From Gymnorhina tibicen (taxonomy: Eukaryota; Chordata; Aves; Passeriformes; Artamidae), in assembly GCA_013399875.1 (NCBI GenBank), contig VXAZ01000263.1, positions 1,303,262 through 1,367,261 on the forward strand: 64,000 nucleotides of DNA, written 5' to 3'. A model generated the notes under the pieces. It worked only from the letters and a program-made list of their open reading frames with translations. It was not told the DNA's origin and ran no database searches. Both the position numbers and the translations under genes were made by a program. Below are positions 13,101 to 45,884 of the stretch, in pieces (within the stretch, counting starts at the first letter, position 1; every line of letters starts with the position of its first letter).

Positions 13101-14535
13101 CCATTTTGTATCTGGCCAGAGCTCCTTCACATAAAGTGTCTTCTTAGTTTCAGTGCTTTATTTAAAACTTGATCTTTCGAGTGCCCACTACATGTAATTT
13201 ATATTTTCAATCCATGCACTCTCACCTGACATCCTGCCCTTCAAAAAGTAGGGTGTAACCTTCATGTACATCCACTCAACTTCTGCTTACTTGTTACTTG
13301 AAACTTGTGAGGTCACAAGTTATGGATTCCAAGTGTTCCTTAATATTTCCTGTATATTTCTTTCAAACAAACCAGGATGGGGATGTTTTTACAAATTCAG
13401 TCATTCCTCACCTTCCTAGAAATATTTTGCCAGCCTGGCTGAAGTTTTCAGCTCTCCAATTCATAAGTCATCCCCATGTCAGATCTGTAAATGAATAAGC
13501 CTTGGTTTAGGCATCATCTTCCACCTGTCACTCTCCATGTTTCTTTACCAGTGAGGAACACATATTTATCTCTTTTAATGAATGATGGAGACAAATGCAT
13601 TCACAATACATAGCAAGCTCAGCAATGACTCCTACAAATGACTGTTGGAACTCTGTCCACTAATTTAGCTAGAGGGAGATCACCCTTTGGTACCTAGCAA
13701 TTTCCACATGAGGAAAAGTTACACAAATGTCTTACCTGGTTCTTCGCAAAAACAAACCACTCCAGTAATTTTAACAAACTGAAGAATAACATTCTACATA
13801 TAACATTACTGAGTAGCAACTCCATTTTTGTAATAGATTTCCTAACCCTCAAAAAGTTTGGTCAACAAGACTTTCTTAATTACTATGAAATACATTTTTA
13901 ATAGAAAAACAACAAACTGTCTTCCAGAAACACTGAGAAATCAAATAGGACAACTCTGATATTATATAAGCAATTTTTTTTATTTCCAACACCATTCACT
14001 TTCTTCTTCTGTGGTCTTAGCCAAGCTACATGGGATTTGTGTCAGAAAAAGGGTTTCCCCCTCTCTCTAGCAGACATAAGCCTGACAGTTTTTAATGGCT
14101 GGTAAGTTAAAATGGGCATATTCACATTAGAAAGTCTTTTAGAAAGTACTGAAGATAGCAATTAACTGCTGAAACAACTTTCTAAGGATGATAATGGCTA
14201 TCTCCATCACTGGAAACTTTCAGCTAAAACTGCTCCTTACTAACAGTAATTACATTAATGGAATTTTTGTGGTTGTCTTTATTAGTAAATTAAAATAGAT
14301 TATCTGAATTTATTTATCCCCAGGCTGGAATATAAATCTCCAGAGTTTACCACACTCCTTTAAAGGTCAGTAGATCTATAATTATATTAATTTATCCTGT
14401 ATATTGAAAGCTCTTACCAAACCAACTTAAAAAAGCAGGTCCAGTTTTCATCTTTGTAGAATGAGGTTCCTGGAGGCATGTACAAAACTAACAATTGGAC
14501 AGGGGGAGGAAAACAGGTCAGACAAAGCATCCATT
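10111..14535. other. Gene-free 3' flank of ZPLD1
   Basis: Contains the palindrome at 11595, one copy of the shared 20-mer (10167-10186) and a GC-richer patch (10680-11060) with a 163-codon frame that has no family match and is opposed by minus-strand frames. No gene was recognised. Confidence 0.6.
11595..11621. repeat. Perfect inverted repeat, 13-bp arms with 1-bp centre
   Basis: CTTGATTCAAGCT at 11595-11607 is the exact reverse complement of AGCTTGAATCAAG at 11609-11621, with a single C between them. The flanks do not pair further. It lies in gene-free sequence about 3 kb beyond the ZPLD1 poly(A) signal. Confidence 0.95.
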
Positions 14536-15956
14536 CTGAAACATTTAAAATTATTTTATTAAACAATCGTGTTTTACATGTCATCAGACCTAACCCCTGA
14601 AGTGCAAAAATGTTTCTGAGGTATTAAGACTGGAGGAAAACAGGCACAGTATTGGTTGTTAGGGATACCGCCCTACAGCACAGTGGAATTTGCAAACAAC
14701 AGGCCTTTATACAGCATTTGCAAGATCAGAGAAAACTGAGAACAAGACTGTATTTGTCTTTAGCCTTGAGAGCCAAAAAGCCCTGATCATTAGCCAGTTC
14801 TGTCACATCAGTGAAGACACAGACACAGTTAACACAGGATGATGATAAATATCAATGAGGTGTTTCTAGGCCAATATGTACAGTACATGAAAAATGAAAT
14901 TTAACTGCTGTATGTGTGACCAAAATCCCAACTGTCTATCCAGTCCAGCTTAATATGTTGTGTCTATGGTGGCCTCTCTAGTACCAGCATTTTTGTCTAC
15001 TCTACACGGCTAAGCCACTGCCTTGTGCTCCCGTTTGAGGGCACCTGTCACTCACACTCACTTCAGGTAAGTCTGATGTTTATCAGATTAACTACAGCCA
15101 ACAGTACAGTACTGCTTGTAGCCTGGTATCCTCCTAGTTGCCCTCTTCCCCTCATCCACGCAGTGAACAAGTCTAACTCATGCAGAAAATCTGCTAAAGA
15201 AATAAGCACTGATTGATGACTCTTCATGTGGAAATTAAAGCTTTATCTGAGAACTGAAAAACCCATGGGGCAAAACTTGCCCTTAACAATTAGTATATTA
15301 GTGAGAGTTTTACTCAGTTGCCAAATTGTGCTCCAGAAATAATTTTCTGTGAGGAAAGTTTGGGCAATACTTGATACGTGATATCTCCACAAGTCAATGG
15401 AAGATATATTTAAGAAAATATTTCCAAATTATTAATAAGTAGAAGTCACTTGTTCCAAGTCTCTCTTGGGTTATTTTTAGCCAAGACAGCTGAAAACAAA
15501 TTCCTCCTGAGGCACATTTGTTTTTGTGAAAAATGTAATGACAAAAGAGAAGTTATCCTTATCTTGCTAGGTGTTTATGAACTTATGAATTTTTCTGAAT
15601 GTGTCAGGCTTTGTATAAAAATGGCATACTTGGAAAGGTGCTCATCTGCAGCATCTTCAGCTTTTAGACCTTACTGAGAAGATGAAGACATGAGCTCTAT
15701 GGTCAGCACGTTCATGGGCAAATGTCATGCAGTCTGATCGCAAACACAATTGAGATTCTCAACATTTTCTAGGCTTGTTACCAACATCACTGCTGCTTAC
15801 CTACACAACATCATCTAGCAAATCTACAAATATAGAATAGCTGGAATAGAAGCTGGATACCACTGGAGTGTTGCCTTAATATTACTTTTTAATGGAATCA
15901 TATTTCACAGACAAGAAAGGCAACCCCAAACAAAAAGTGCAAACATATCATCACTT
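14536..15956 (-). other. ZPLD1: Probable 3' UTR of ZPLD1
   Basis: This is non-coding sequence between the TGA and the first canonical AATAAA on the minus strand. An ATTAAA at 15888-15893, only about 65 nt after the stop, could give a short alternative UTR. No splice signals or repeats were recognised inside. The UTR length of about 1.4 kb is inferred. Confidence 0.5.
14555..14560 (-). terminator. ZPLD1: Candidate poly(A) signal AATAAA of ZPLD1
   Basis: This is the first canonical AATAAA downstream of the stop codon on the minus strand. It is followed, after about 20-25 nt, by a T/GT-rich element (TGCTTTGTCTGACCTGTTTT, about 14511-14530), the usual order for a cleavage site. A second AATAAA lies at 14278-14283. 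Confidence 0.5.
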
Positions 15957-36765
<20,809 letters not shown>

Positions 36766-37396
36766 TTATTACACACATCTGTTCAGTGCATTAAATATGC
36801 TTACTGCAAACATTCTATCACTCGGGAGGCGATGGTCTCCAGCAAAGGAACTGGGGATAAAGCTCACAAGCTTGTGGGAAAGAGGTCACAGACAGCAGGG
36901 CCCATTTCTCTGCTCCTGAATAATGTGTAATTTCTATTAACTTCTACTACTTTTAATCCTAACTTGTGGCAAAATAAAAGGCACTCAAGGATAATAGACA
37001 GAAAAGATAAAAAAAACCCCTGAAATATATTGATAGATTAGAATTGCTTGAACATTTAAATTCCAACAGTTCTTTGACATTTCAGTGTAAAAATTCCTTG
37101 AGAAAGACATCTTGGCTAAAATAAAACTATTGTTCCCAGTTGTGGAAAACCATAGAGATAAATGGCTAGCTCAGCAATTCTCAGGCTCAAGATCCTAGAA
37201 TAAAAATCGGTTCAGATCTATTCACCAAACATTTGTTCTTTGTAGCACACATGCAATTAAATTGCGCTTACACAAAGAGCTGGTACAGACGCTTGCATCT
37301 ACCTGAATTGTATCTGACAACCAGAACACACGAATTTCTAGTGTTCTCAGGAATTATGCCTTTTGCAGGGAAAGCTCCAAGGTGTAATACTAATTT

Positions 37397-37425
37397 TTTA
37401 TATATATCTATATATATAAATAAGA
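37397..37425. repeat. (TA)n-rich short repeat
   Basis: TTTATATATATCTATATATA followed by TAAATAA, upstream of the ZPLD1 ATG exon. It is compatible with simple-repeat drift. It could be mistaken for a TATA box but has no matching promoter context. Confidence 0.75.
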
Positions 37426-38984
37426 CTTTGTCATTCTAGAGAATATAGCTGCTGATGTAGACCCCAAATGTGGCAATGCTCTCCATTTACCTAGACAGGA
37501 ACTCAGCAGTTCTAAGATTTAGGAAATTGCTTTCTCTGAGACTACAGATCACCTTTCTCCAAGTGGATAAGGAAATGTGGAAACTTCAGAGATGTAGCAC
37601 ACCTAAAAGCAGCCATACCTGGCGTAGCGAGGGACTGTCATGCACTGGTGAGAAGAGCTGGCCACAGCACACGGAGAGAACATTTGTGACAAATCCTCAC
37701 TCTTAACTGGATTTTGCATGGCTCCACAGTAGTCTGAGCTACTTCTCAATAATGCAAAGGCTTCCACTAATTTTCAAATCATGCTCATTTAATGCTTTGC
37801 ATTGAAAGAAAGACCTGTAGAGGACACTCCAAAGTCCTTTGTCGACAAACAGATGAACTCCAACACAACAGTGACCTAAATTCTTCTAAAAAGTCAAACA
37901 TATATCCAAGTGTACAGCCAGTGATTCCTGTGTAATTCTGCCTGGAAGTACATGGAATAAAATGCAGAATTGGAAACACCAGCTTCCAGATAAGCATGCA
38001 TATTTGGGAAGTCAGATATAACTTTTGCTATTATCACATGCAAAAGCAGCTCTGCCACCTAGTTCTTCACAACTTCCTGAATGTGTGAGTTACAGCAACA
38101 CTGCAACCTTCTTTTTGTTTCAGGTGGATACTAAATTCTAAACAAAAACACTCTTTGACCCTTTACTCTTTTCCCATTAGATTCGTGTGGAGGTTGACAG
38201 CACTTGCAGCTAATGTTGATGCAGAATTGTGAAAACATAAGAAAGAAAATAAAATTTCCAACTGGGTTGCTATGAAACCTCTGTATTTTCATGATCTCTT
38301 CACCCTGTCCATTACTCTCAGATGGAGAAGTAAAGCAGTAGAGAAGTTTTGTTTGTTTGTTTACTATGAAAATTCATACTTTATTTTGAAAGAAACACTT
38401 TTACCTTCAGAAAATTGGCATTTCTCCAGCGTCCTGGAGCCTTACCTCTGCTTGTACGGCAGTTACATCAATAAAGTAGCTATTACTGTTCTCTTGTATA
38501 TGGGCTGGTTTCTGATGTCCATTACAATGGCATATATCAAGGGCAATTTACTAAGATCTAAATCCGAGTTTAATTTTCTAACATCCGCAGTGGTTTTCTG
38601 CTAGCAAAAAAAAACCTGTTTGAAATTAATTTAATGAAAGGTGCCACTGACAAAGCTGTAACTATTATTTTAGATGAAAAGCAGAACTTCACAATAAATT
38701 CTAAAATTTTAATTATTAAACATAACTTACACTGCTGCATTTTGGAGGAAGGGTAGATGATTGCTAAGGAACAGATCTGAATTAAGACATTAAGTATTTA
38801 TAGCGTTATTTCTCCAGCTGTATTCAGAACAATTCAGATTTTAACACAACCAATAATGTTCTACTTGCTTTTTGGCTATTGACTCATCTGCATATGGATC
38901 AACATGCAGATCCACATCACCAGTTGAGCTGACTCCTGCTGCTTTTTGGTTAAGTAAGTTAGGAACATGCATTATTTTTTATTT

Positions 38985-39180
38985 CTCAAGAGAACTGCAG
39001 GGCTAGAAAGCACCCTGAAAGGCCAACATCACTGATCTGTCCATCCCAGACACAATTAAGGCAGCAATTCCTGCTTTTCCAGCCTGGTCTTAAAGGACCC
39101 TAGCAAGATATTTCTCAACAGAAATTTCTAAACATCAGTCCCCCAAATGTATAAGGCATCCTAACCAAAAGGTTTGTACC
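38985..39180 (-). mobile_element. Ancient CR1/L3-like LINE relic
   Basis: The series CTGCAGGGCTAGAAAGCACC, CTGATCTGTCCATCCCAGAC, AATTAAGGCAGCAATTCC and CCAGCCTGGTCTTAAAGGAC follows, in degraded form, the antisense 3' end of old amniote CR1 elements. It is much more diverged than the other copies, so probably older than the bird radiation. Confidence 0.5.
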
Positions 39181-42100
39181 ATACTGATATGTCTGACCAT
39201 TTAATACAATTATAGAACCATAGAAGTTTTATCAAAATAGTAACAGGAATGTAATATTACTGCTGGCATATGAATATGAAATTAAAAATCCATGTACAAA
39301 AATGTAAGATAGAATGCAAGTGTCAGGAATGGGATGATTTATAATCCAGGAGTGAAAATGATGAGGAAGATACTTGCCTTTTTTTCTTCATTTAGTATGA
39401 AATTCTTAGTATGCCATTTTGAGGAATGTAACCCTTGCTGGTTTTAAAAAAAAAGTGATTCTTTGATTTAGGAGCAAATAGATTTGGTTGTTAGGAAGAC
39501 TTCCAGGATTAAAAATATGCCAACACATACTGCAAGGGAAATCTGACTTTTTCTATTCATTAAACTCTTAAACAACAAACCTGTATCATGTTTCACTGAT
39601 GAACCAAGACTCAGGTCCTACTGTTCTATGCTGCGTATCACTGAAGAGTACAGAGAGGTAAGAGCTGCAACATGCAGTCCTCACTTAAATTGTTATCATT
39701 TTACAAAGCCCTCATCCCTGCTTTGATAAACTTCACCATGTCAGAAAACCTGTAGAGAATTCCCAAGTGAAGTTGTTTATCATTTAAACAAAACAAGCTT
39801 TTGCAGTCAATTTAGGAATTTAATTCCACTGAGAAGCTCTGGTTTGATTTAAATTCCCTCTTCTTTCCTCTGCCATACCTGATATTCATTTCTCTTCTTT
39901 CGCATCCTCTCCAAAAAGATCTTCAAAAATTTTCCATTGTCAACAGCATTCACTGATTCAGCCCTACATTTTTATTGAAATGCATTTGAGAGCCAGTTGT
40001 GACTTCTGAGTACATTAATATTCCAAATAGTCTTCCTATATTTTATAAGAACTTCCTATAATCCACTCCTTATTCTCTATTTTTAATTCACAGGGTGTGG
40101 CAGTTCAGCAGAATAATATGGTGATCTTTATGCCTTCTGACTGGATAAGTCTTTCAAAAAGAACAGGTAATAGTAATAATGAAAACTTCTGGAAGAAAAT
40201 TATAGATGTGATAAGCCGGTGGCACATTTCTAAGTGTTTTCATGTATATCTAGTAACTGCATGAATGTTATGCAGTGTACATTAGGTGTCTACAAGTAAA
40301 GGAATAGGAACACCACTTCTGCTCATAAAAATATTTTCAAATTGTCATTGCAGAGTTCAGCAAGTCCATCTCAGTCATCTCAAGACAAAATAGTTCCTTG
40401 TCCTTCTGGCTTGCATTCATCTTGCTGCCACACTTCCTTCTGCTTCTGCACCCAAGCTGTGAATAGTTGTGAAGTGCATTAACTGTGCCACTGTCAGGTC
40501 CTCCAGAACCACTTTGCTTCTAAACACACACGAGATCATTTGCCATCACTTGAAAGTAACCCGGTGAACGAAAACAGGAGAATGCCTCTCTGCCTCAAGT
40601 TCTTCAGTGGAACTTTCTCTTTTAACTTGTACATCCTATTGAAATAAATTATCCAGATCATTTTCACTATCGCCTTCCACTTTAAATCCTTGGGTCTTAT
40701 GATGCAGATAAAACAGGATTTGGATCTTTACAGCAACTGTTTTAAAGATAAGCCTATCAAAAGGTGATAATTGCCTTTTTTCAAATGGTTCGTTACAGAA
40801 AAAAGGGCACCTGAGATGCAAAGAACTTTAAGACACATTTCAGCTATAAAATTTCTTTATGTGTGTAGATAATCTTTGGTTCTGAGACTTTGAAACACGC
40901 GTATCTTTTTTTAGAGCATTCTGTGATTTCAGATTCCATAGTACCATCACATTTCTGACACCTAGCAAAATCTGCAAAGCAGAAAAAATAAATATATGCA
41001 GGCATGCAATTATATGATAAATGTATACACACAGAGGCACAGATGTACCTTGAATTTCAACAGTTTCCTAAACAAAGGACTAAAGCTGATGATGGAGCTA
41101 AGCCTGTGACCAGCCTGCATGTTCCCAAAATTACAGTATTTGAGGGCTCATAGCAAATGCAATAATTGCTCATATATGAGGAAATAATAAAACTAAGAAC
41201 ATCAGAAATCAGTGCACCTAGAATGCACAAAACCAGATGGTTTTTCCCACATAGACAAAATGTGAAAATATTTTTGTTTTAAATAAGGAAACTAATCTCT
41301 CACGTAGCTATTCAGAACACAGCAGTTGTGGACTGAATGAGAAAGACCATGCTTTAAAGACACACATTGGTCGGGCAGCGACTTGCCTTCAGCATCAATT
41401 ATTTGACCCCAGAATCACCTGTACTTATTTTCTAGTCATATTTTTTCCCTCAGTTCTTGAGATTTATAAAAAAGAATCCTGGATTAGCTCCATAATATAT
41501 CAGGTTTGTAATTAAATAATGGGTTAAAGCTTGGAGCACCTCCCTAATCAAAAACCTACCAGAACCGGACAGGAGCTTTCCCATACCAAGTCTAAATCAC
41601 AGCTAAAGTCTCAAATGCCAAGATGTTTTGTGACTCAAGCAGGTACCCATACCATCCAAGGAAAATGAGACTGGGAAAGAAATTTTTGCAATTTTTGCAA
41701 AATACAGCTTTTGCTTTGGTTTAAAAGTTTAAAAAATTCTAGTGTAAGTTAAAAGAATTTTGCGTTGTTTTCAAGTCTTTTTACAATAATGTCTTTCACA
41801 GAATAAAAAAGCCAAAGGGTCTGAGAAAGAGAAGTTAAGTTTCCACAATAGGAAGCCACATCAAAATCATTAGACTTTAATCTGAAAGACTTCAAATTTT
41901 GACTAGCACACTACAATAGGTAACTGATATTCAGGATCATAAAATATTTATATGGAAGCAATCCATAGTGTGCTTATGAACTGAAATGAAATAATAATTC
42001 TAAACCCTGCTGAACACCAAAAGGCTGAAAACCTACATCTGCTTCCAAAATTCACAGCTCAGTATTTTTTTGTGAATCTTATTACTGTAGTGAGAAATAA

Positions 42101-45100
42101 ATGTGTATGTTGGGTAAATAATAGAAGCCTTACAGCCATGCAGAGCTCTTGAATCTATAAAACCAGGTGTGTTTAGAGAGAGAGGCACTAGCACAGGTCC
42201 ATCTGGAGCTTCATCTCAGAGCCTCAGATAGGCAAAACTCCAGCTGAGATGGTTTTTCTGCCTGCCTAATGACTAGGGAAATTTAATTGGTGTACCATAC
42301 TGCCAATAAGCTGTTAAAAAAAAATCTACATTTTAACACTTCAAAACATTCCTAATAAACTTTTAAACATTGTACCTTAGCATACATGTGTGTCTTCATT
42401 TTTACAACCAATCCTTGGATACACTGAGGTATTTTTTAATCTAGTCTGAAAAGAAACTAAGTTAACTGCATATTTACAGTGTAAGAAGGGAACGAGTGAT
42501 CAAGTGAAGACTAAACCTTTGTAAAATATTTCCAGGAGATTTATACAAGGCAGCATAATACCTTCTTTCAAGGAGACAGACTACTTGGAAAATACAGTTA
42601 TTAAGTATAAATAAATCCAAACAACCATCTGCTGAACAAGCCAGAGATCTTGACTTACTGGGTCTATTTAAATTTATTCACTTGCGAGTGTTGAGGTCGT
42701 GGAGTGGACTGTTTAGCTGCTTTTCTGTGCTAAATAACAGATTGATTCTAGTGTTTCCTACATCCACTAGCGAAATAATATTCGTCAAATGTGATATCTT
42801 CCCCCTACACTGTTCCATATTATTTTCACCATAGCTCTGCTTAGTGATGGAAAAGTTGAATTTTAGTTTAAATATTGCCAGAATACTTGCTTTGCAGTCC
42901 CACAAAAGCAGGTTCAACACTATATTTATATCTCTCTTCCAGACATTTATTTTAACAATGTGAGAAAATGCTAGCATATTTCAAATCATGCTAATCATAT
43001 CAGACAATAAAGCAACATAACTATGTGTATGAGAGATAAGCTAAAAAATTTAAGTCTCTGTTTGAAATTATTTTTCCAAATTCATGGTTCACAGATACCT
43101 CAATAAAGTGTGAAAACACAAATCAGCTGTAAGTTCCACATTTAGAAATGCACAAAATGGCATCTCCTGAGCCTCACAGAAAAGACTCAATTCTATTCTA
43201 TTCTTCCAACCTGCATGAACTAACCAGTGTTTCCCACAGGATAGTCGTGCAGATAAAGCACAGAATGCTGCCTGTGAAAGCAGATTTGCGAGGAAAACAG
43301 GTCTTAGGGAAGTGATTTATGGTCAAGGCCTTGGACCTGAATTAAACAATTTTGAACAGATTATCCTCTCACTTTCACACTCTTCATATTGTCTACTGCA
43401 TCAGAAAAACTTTGACATCAGCAAGATACCTGAGAAAAAAAGAAAGGAAATTCAGTATAAGATTTGGAGACTATTGCAGCGAGTGGTCTGAAAAGATCAT
43501 TTGAGCTCAAATTTGGATGTCCTTGACAAATCAAGACCTCCTTTTAATCATTAAAATTCACATAATTTGACTTGTTGTGCTCTGCTTTTCTTTAATCTTG
43601 TGGTTTAGAGTTAAATTCTTTAGTGCAATTTTAGTGGATTCAACTGAAACACCAAGAATATAAACCAGCTGAAAACTTTGATAGATTCCCTATTGAGGTC
43701 CCTGAATTTCTGACTCACATCATAGAAGTAAAATAAAAGTCATGTTGGATTTTCTGCTTCTTTCTTCAGCTACAAAATGCTATAAACAAGCTGATTACAA
43801 AACAAGAGCCATCAGATAACCACCAGCTGTGCCACATTCACTTACAGACTGGCAAGTACATCAAGAAGTATCTGTAATGAACACAACTACAGTGTTTAAG
43901 ATACTGTCTAATTAATCCAACTGTGCGAAAAAAATGGGACAATTTAGCTCTATTGCAGCTGGTCTATGTTCTATCATGTTTCTCTTTCACTTTTAGTGCA
44001 GACATTGCAATTTGACAATCACGGAGAGTAAGGCAAGTCTGGGATCATCTTGGACTGAAACACAAAAGTAACAGCTGTGTCATGTCCCCTGCACAGGTAG
44101 TGTACAAAGACTGTCCCTAAAACCTGGAACTAAGAGACTGTTCCTAAGTTTAAATACATTTTCCACATGTTGCACGTCTTCAGTCTACAGATTTCCTTCT
44201 CAGACCACTGACCATTATGGGGGTTCCATCAGCTAGCAAATTTACAGAAACTATCAAATCATCTGATATGGGCCCCTGAAGTGTCATCACATTCTACTGG
44301 CCTTCAGTCGCCTCTAACCATGGTCTGGATTCAAACACACTGATCTAGTGATGGGATGCACTTAATCCTATTGCCTGACCCCAGAGCCCTGCAATCACAT
44401 GGGCAGATAAAGATCTAAATGAGTATCATTCTACTTAATGACTCTTTTTATGCTTTTGAAGATAGCAATATAAATATAAATCTTCAGTAAAATAATGCTT
44501 GATGTCACTAGCAAGTAGATTATACTGCAGCCATCTGTTTGCAGCTCAAAAAGTTACCAGTAAAATTAGACTTCCCTGACAAAAAAGCAGCAAGAGTTTA
44601 TGCCATCATGATTACTTCAATTTCCTCACTTTAAGAAACAACAATTAAGCAGTAAGGTTGTAGAATAATGCTGCAGTATTACCTTATCTAATCCTTGGAA
44701 GTTAAAAAATTTGCAGTAAATAATGCTGCTAATATCTTGGTCAAAGAAAGCATGTAATACCAGAGATTTCATAAACTGTGAAATCAAAGAGATTCTATTC
44801 CCAGATTTATATTTAAAAAGAAAAACTATTTCTATTGTGAAATAGGAGAGATTCACTTATGGCTATTTCTTTCATCATGTTTCAAGTTCGTGTTGTAGCC
44901 ATTTGGGACTTAAAAAAGGTTTGAAGCAATTTTTGAGTCAACCTGTAAAACAAGCCTGAGGGGTACTGCTAAAAATCTAGCTGAAAGAAAACAAAACATC
45001 ATGCACCGGTAAAACCACTCTTTGATCAAGAGTATGCAAGCAGGGCCAGCGTTCCTGTCTTCTGCAGCTGTTAAGGATTTCCCCCACAGTACACAAGGCA

Positions 45101-45770
45101 ATTGTAGTAACTATGTCAATTTGGACAGTATCAGTTCATCAGCTTAACCAAAAACTTGATTTCAAATCCCCACGATCTTCTTTGAAGAATATATTGCCAT
45201 TATTATTACTTTAAAAATAAACAAAGGTGGTGCAATTTCCATGCCCAGTCAGCTTTGTGACTGGAAACAATGTAATTTCCAATCAACGAACTCCTGTCAT
45301 TCAATGGCAGTGGAGCCAGATAAGAAGTCCTGCTTATCAAAATTTTCCTCCATCAATGCAATGATTGTGGGAACAGGCTGACTGACACCACAAGTTGGAT
45401 AACATTGTCTCCTTCAAGCAATTGATTGTTTCCCTCCTGAAAGCAACGTGAGTGGGTTTGACATATATTGATAGCCTCAACGTTGCACAGGGTTTATAAC
45501 CTTCCTCCCCTAGCATTAATAGCACGAGTCTGGCCTTTAGGTAAAAGCTAAGCTGCAAAAGTTAATCACAGTTGGATGTTAACGCCTTCATGTTTTCATC
45601 AGCTATTCCCTGCATACCTCTTCCCCAACAAACTACCGCTGAGACTTCCTAGTGAGTTTAAATTTGTCTGACAGGTGATAAAGTAAGAATTTCTTTTTAA
45701 AAGTAACGAATACTGTGATATTAACCAATATTTTAGTAAGTTCTAGTTGGTTGACATGGTGGGCACTTAC

Positions 45771-45884
45771 CCAAATCCCCTGTAGCTGTTGAGTCAGCTG
45801 TACTCCATCTATCCCGTGCTCCTGCATGTGATCAACTGTTCAACTCCTCTGCCCTGCATAGCTTTTTCAGAAAATACTCTGAGC
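45771..45884 (-). ncRNA. Candidate non-coding 5' UTR exon (114 nt), possibly of ZPLD1
   Basis: The minus strand shows a strong acceptor, with a pyrimidine-rich tract (CTCTTTTCCTCCATCCGCAG) directly before 45884. A strong donor TTTGG|GTAAGTG follows at 45771/45770. The 114 nt between has no long open frame, but holds three ATGs. One starts a complete 16-codon upstream ORF (MQGRGVEQLITCRSTG). The exon lies about 9 kb upstream of the ATG exon on the same strand, and that exon seems to start at a splice acceptor. A chance pair of splice signals, or an exon of an unrelated lncRNA, cannot be excluded. Confidence 0.4.

Noticed and set aside
37397..37425. TATATA tract upstream of the ATG exon as a TATA box
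   Set aside because: It is a low-complexity TA repeat about 660 bp from the ATG exon, which seems to start at a splice acceptor rather than a transcription start.
38711..38772. Minus-strand acceptor-donor pair that would define a mini-exon of about 30 nt
   Set aside because: The acceptor tract is weak and the segment very short. It is less convincing than the 45771-45884 candidate.
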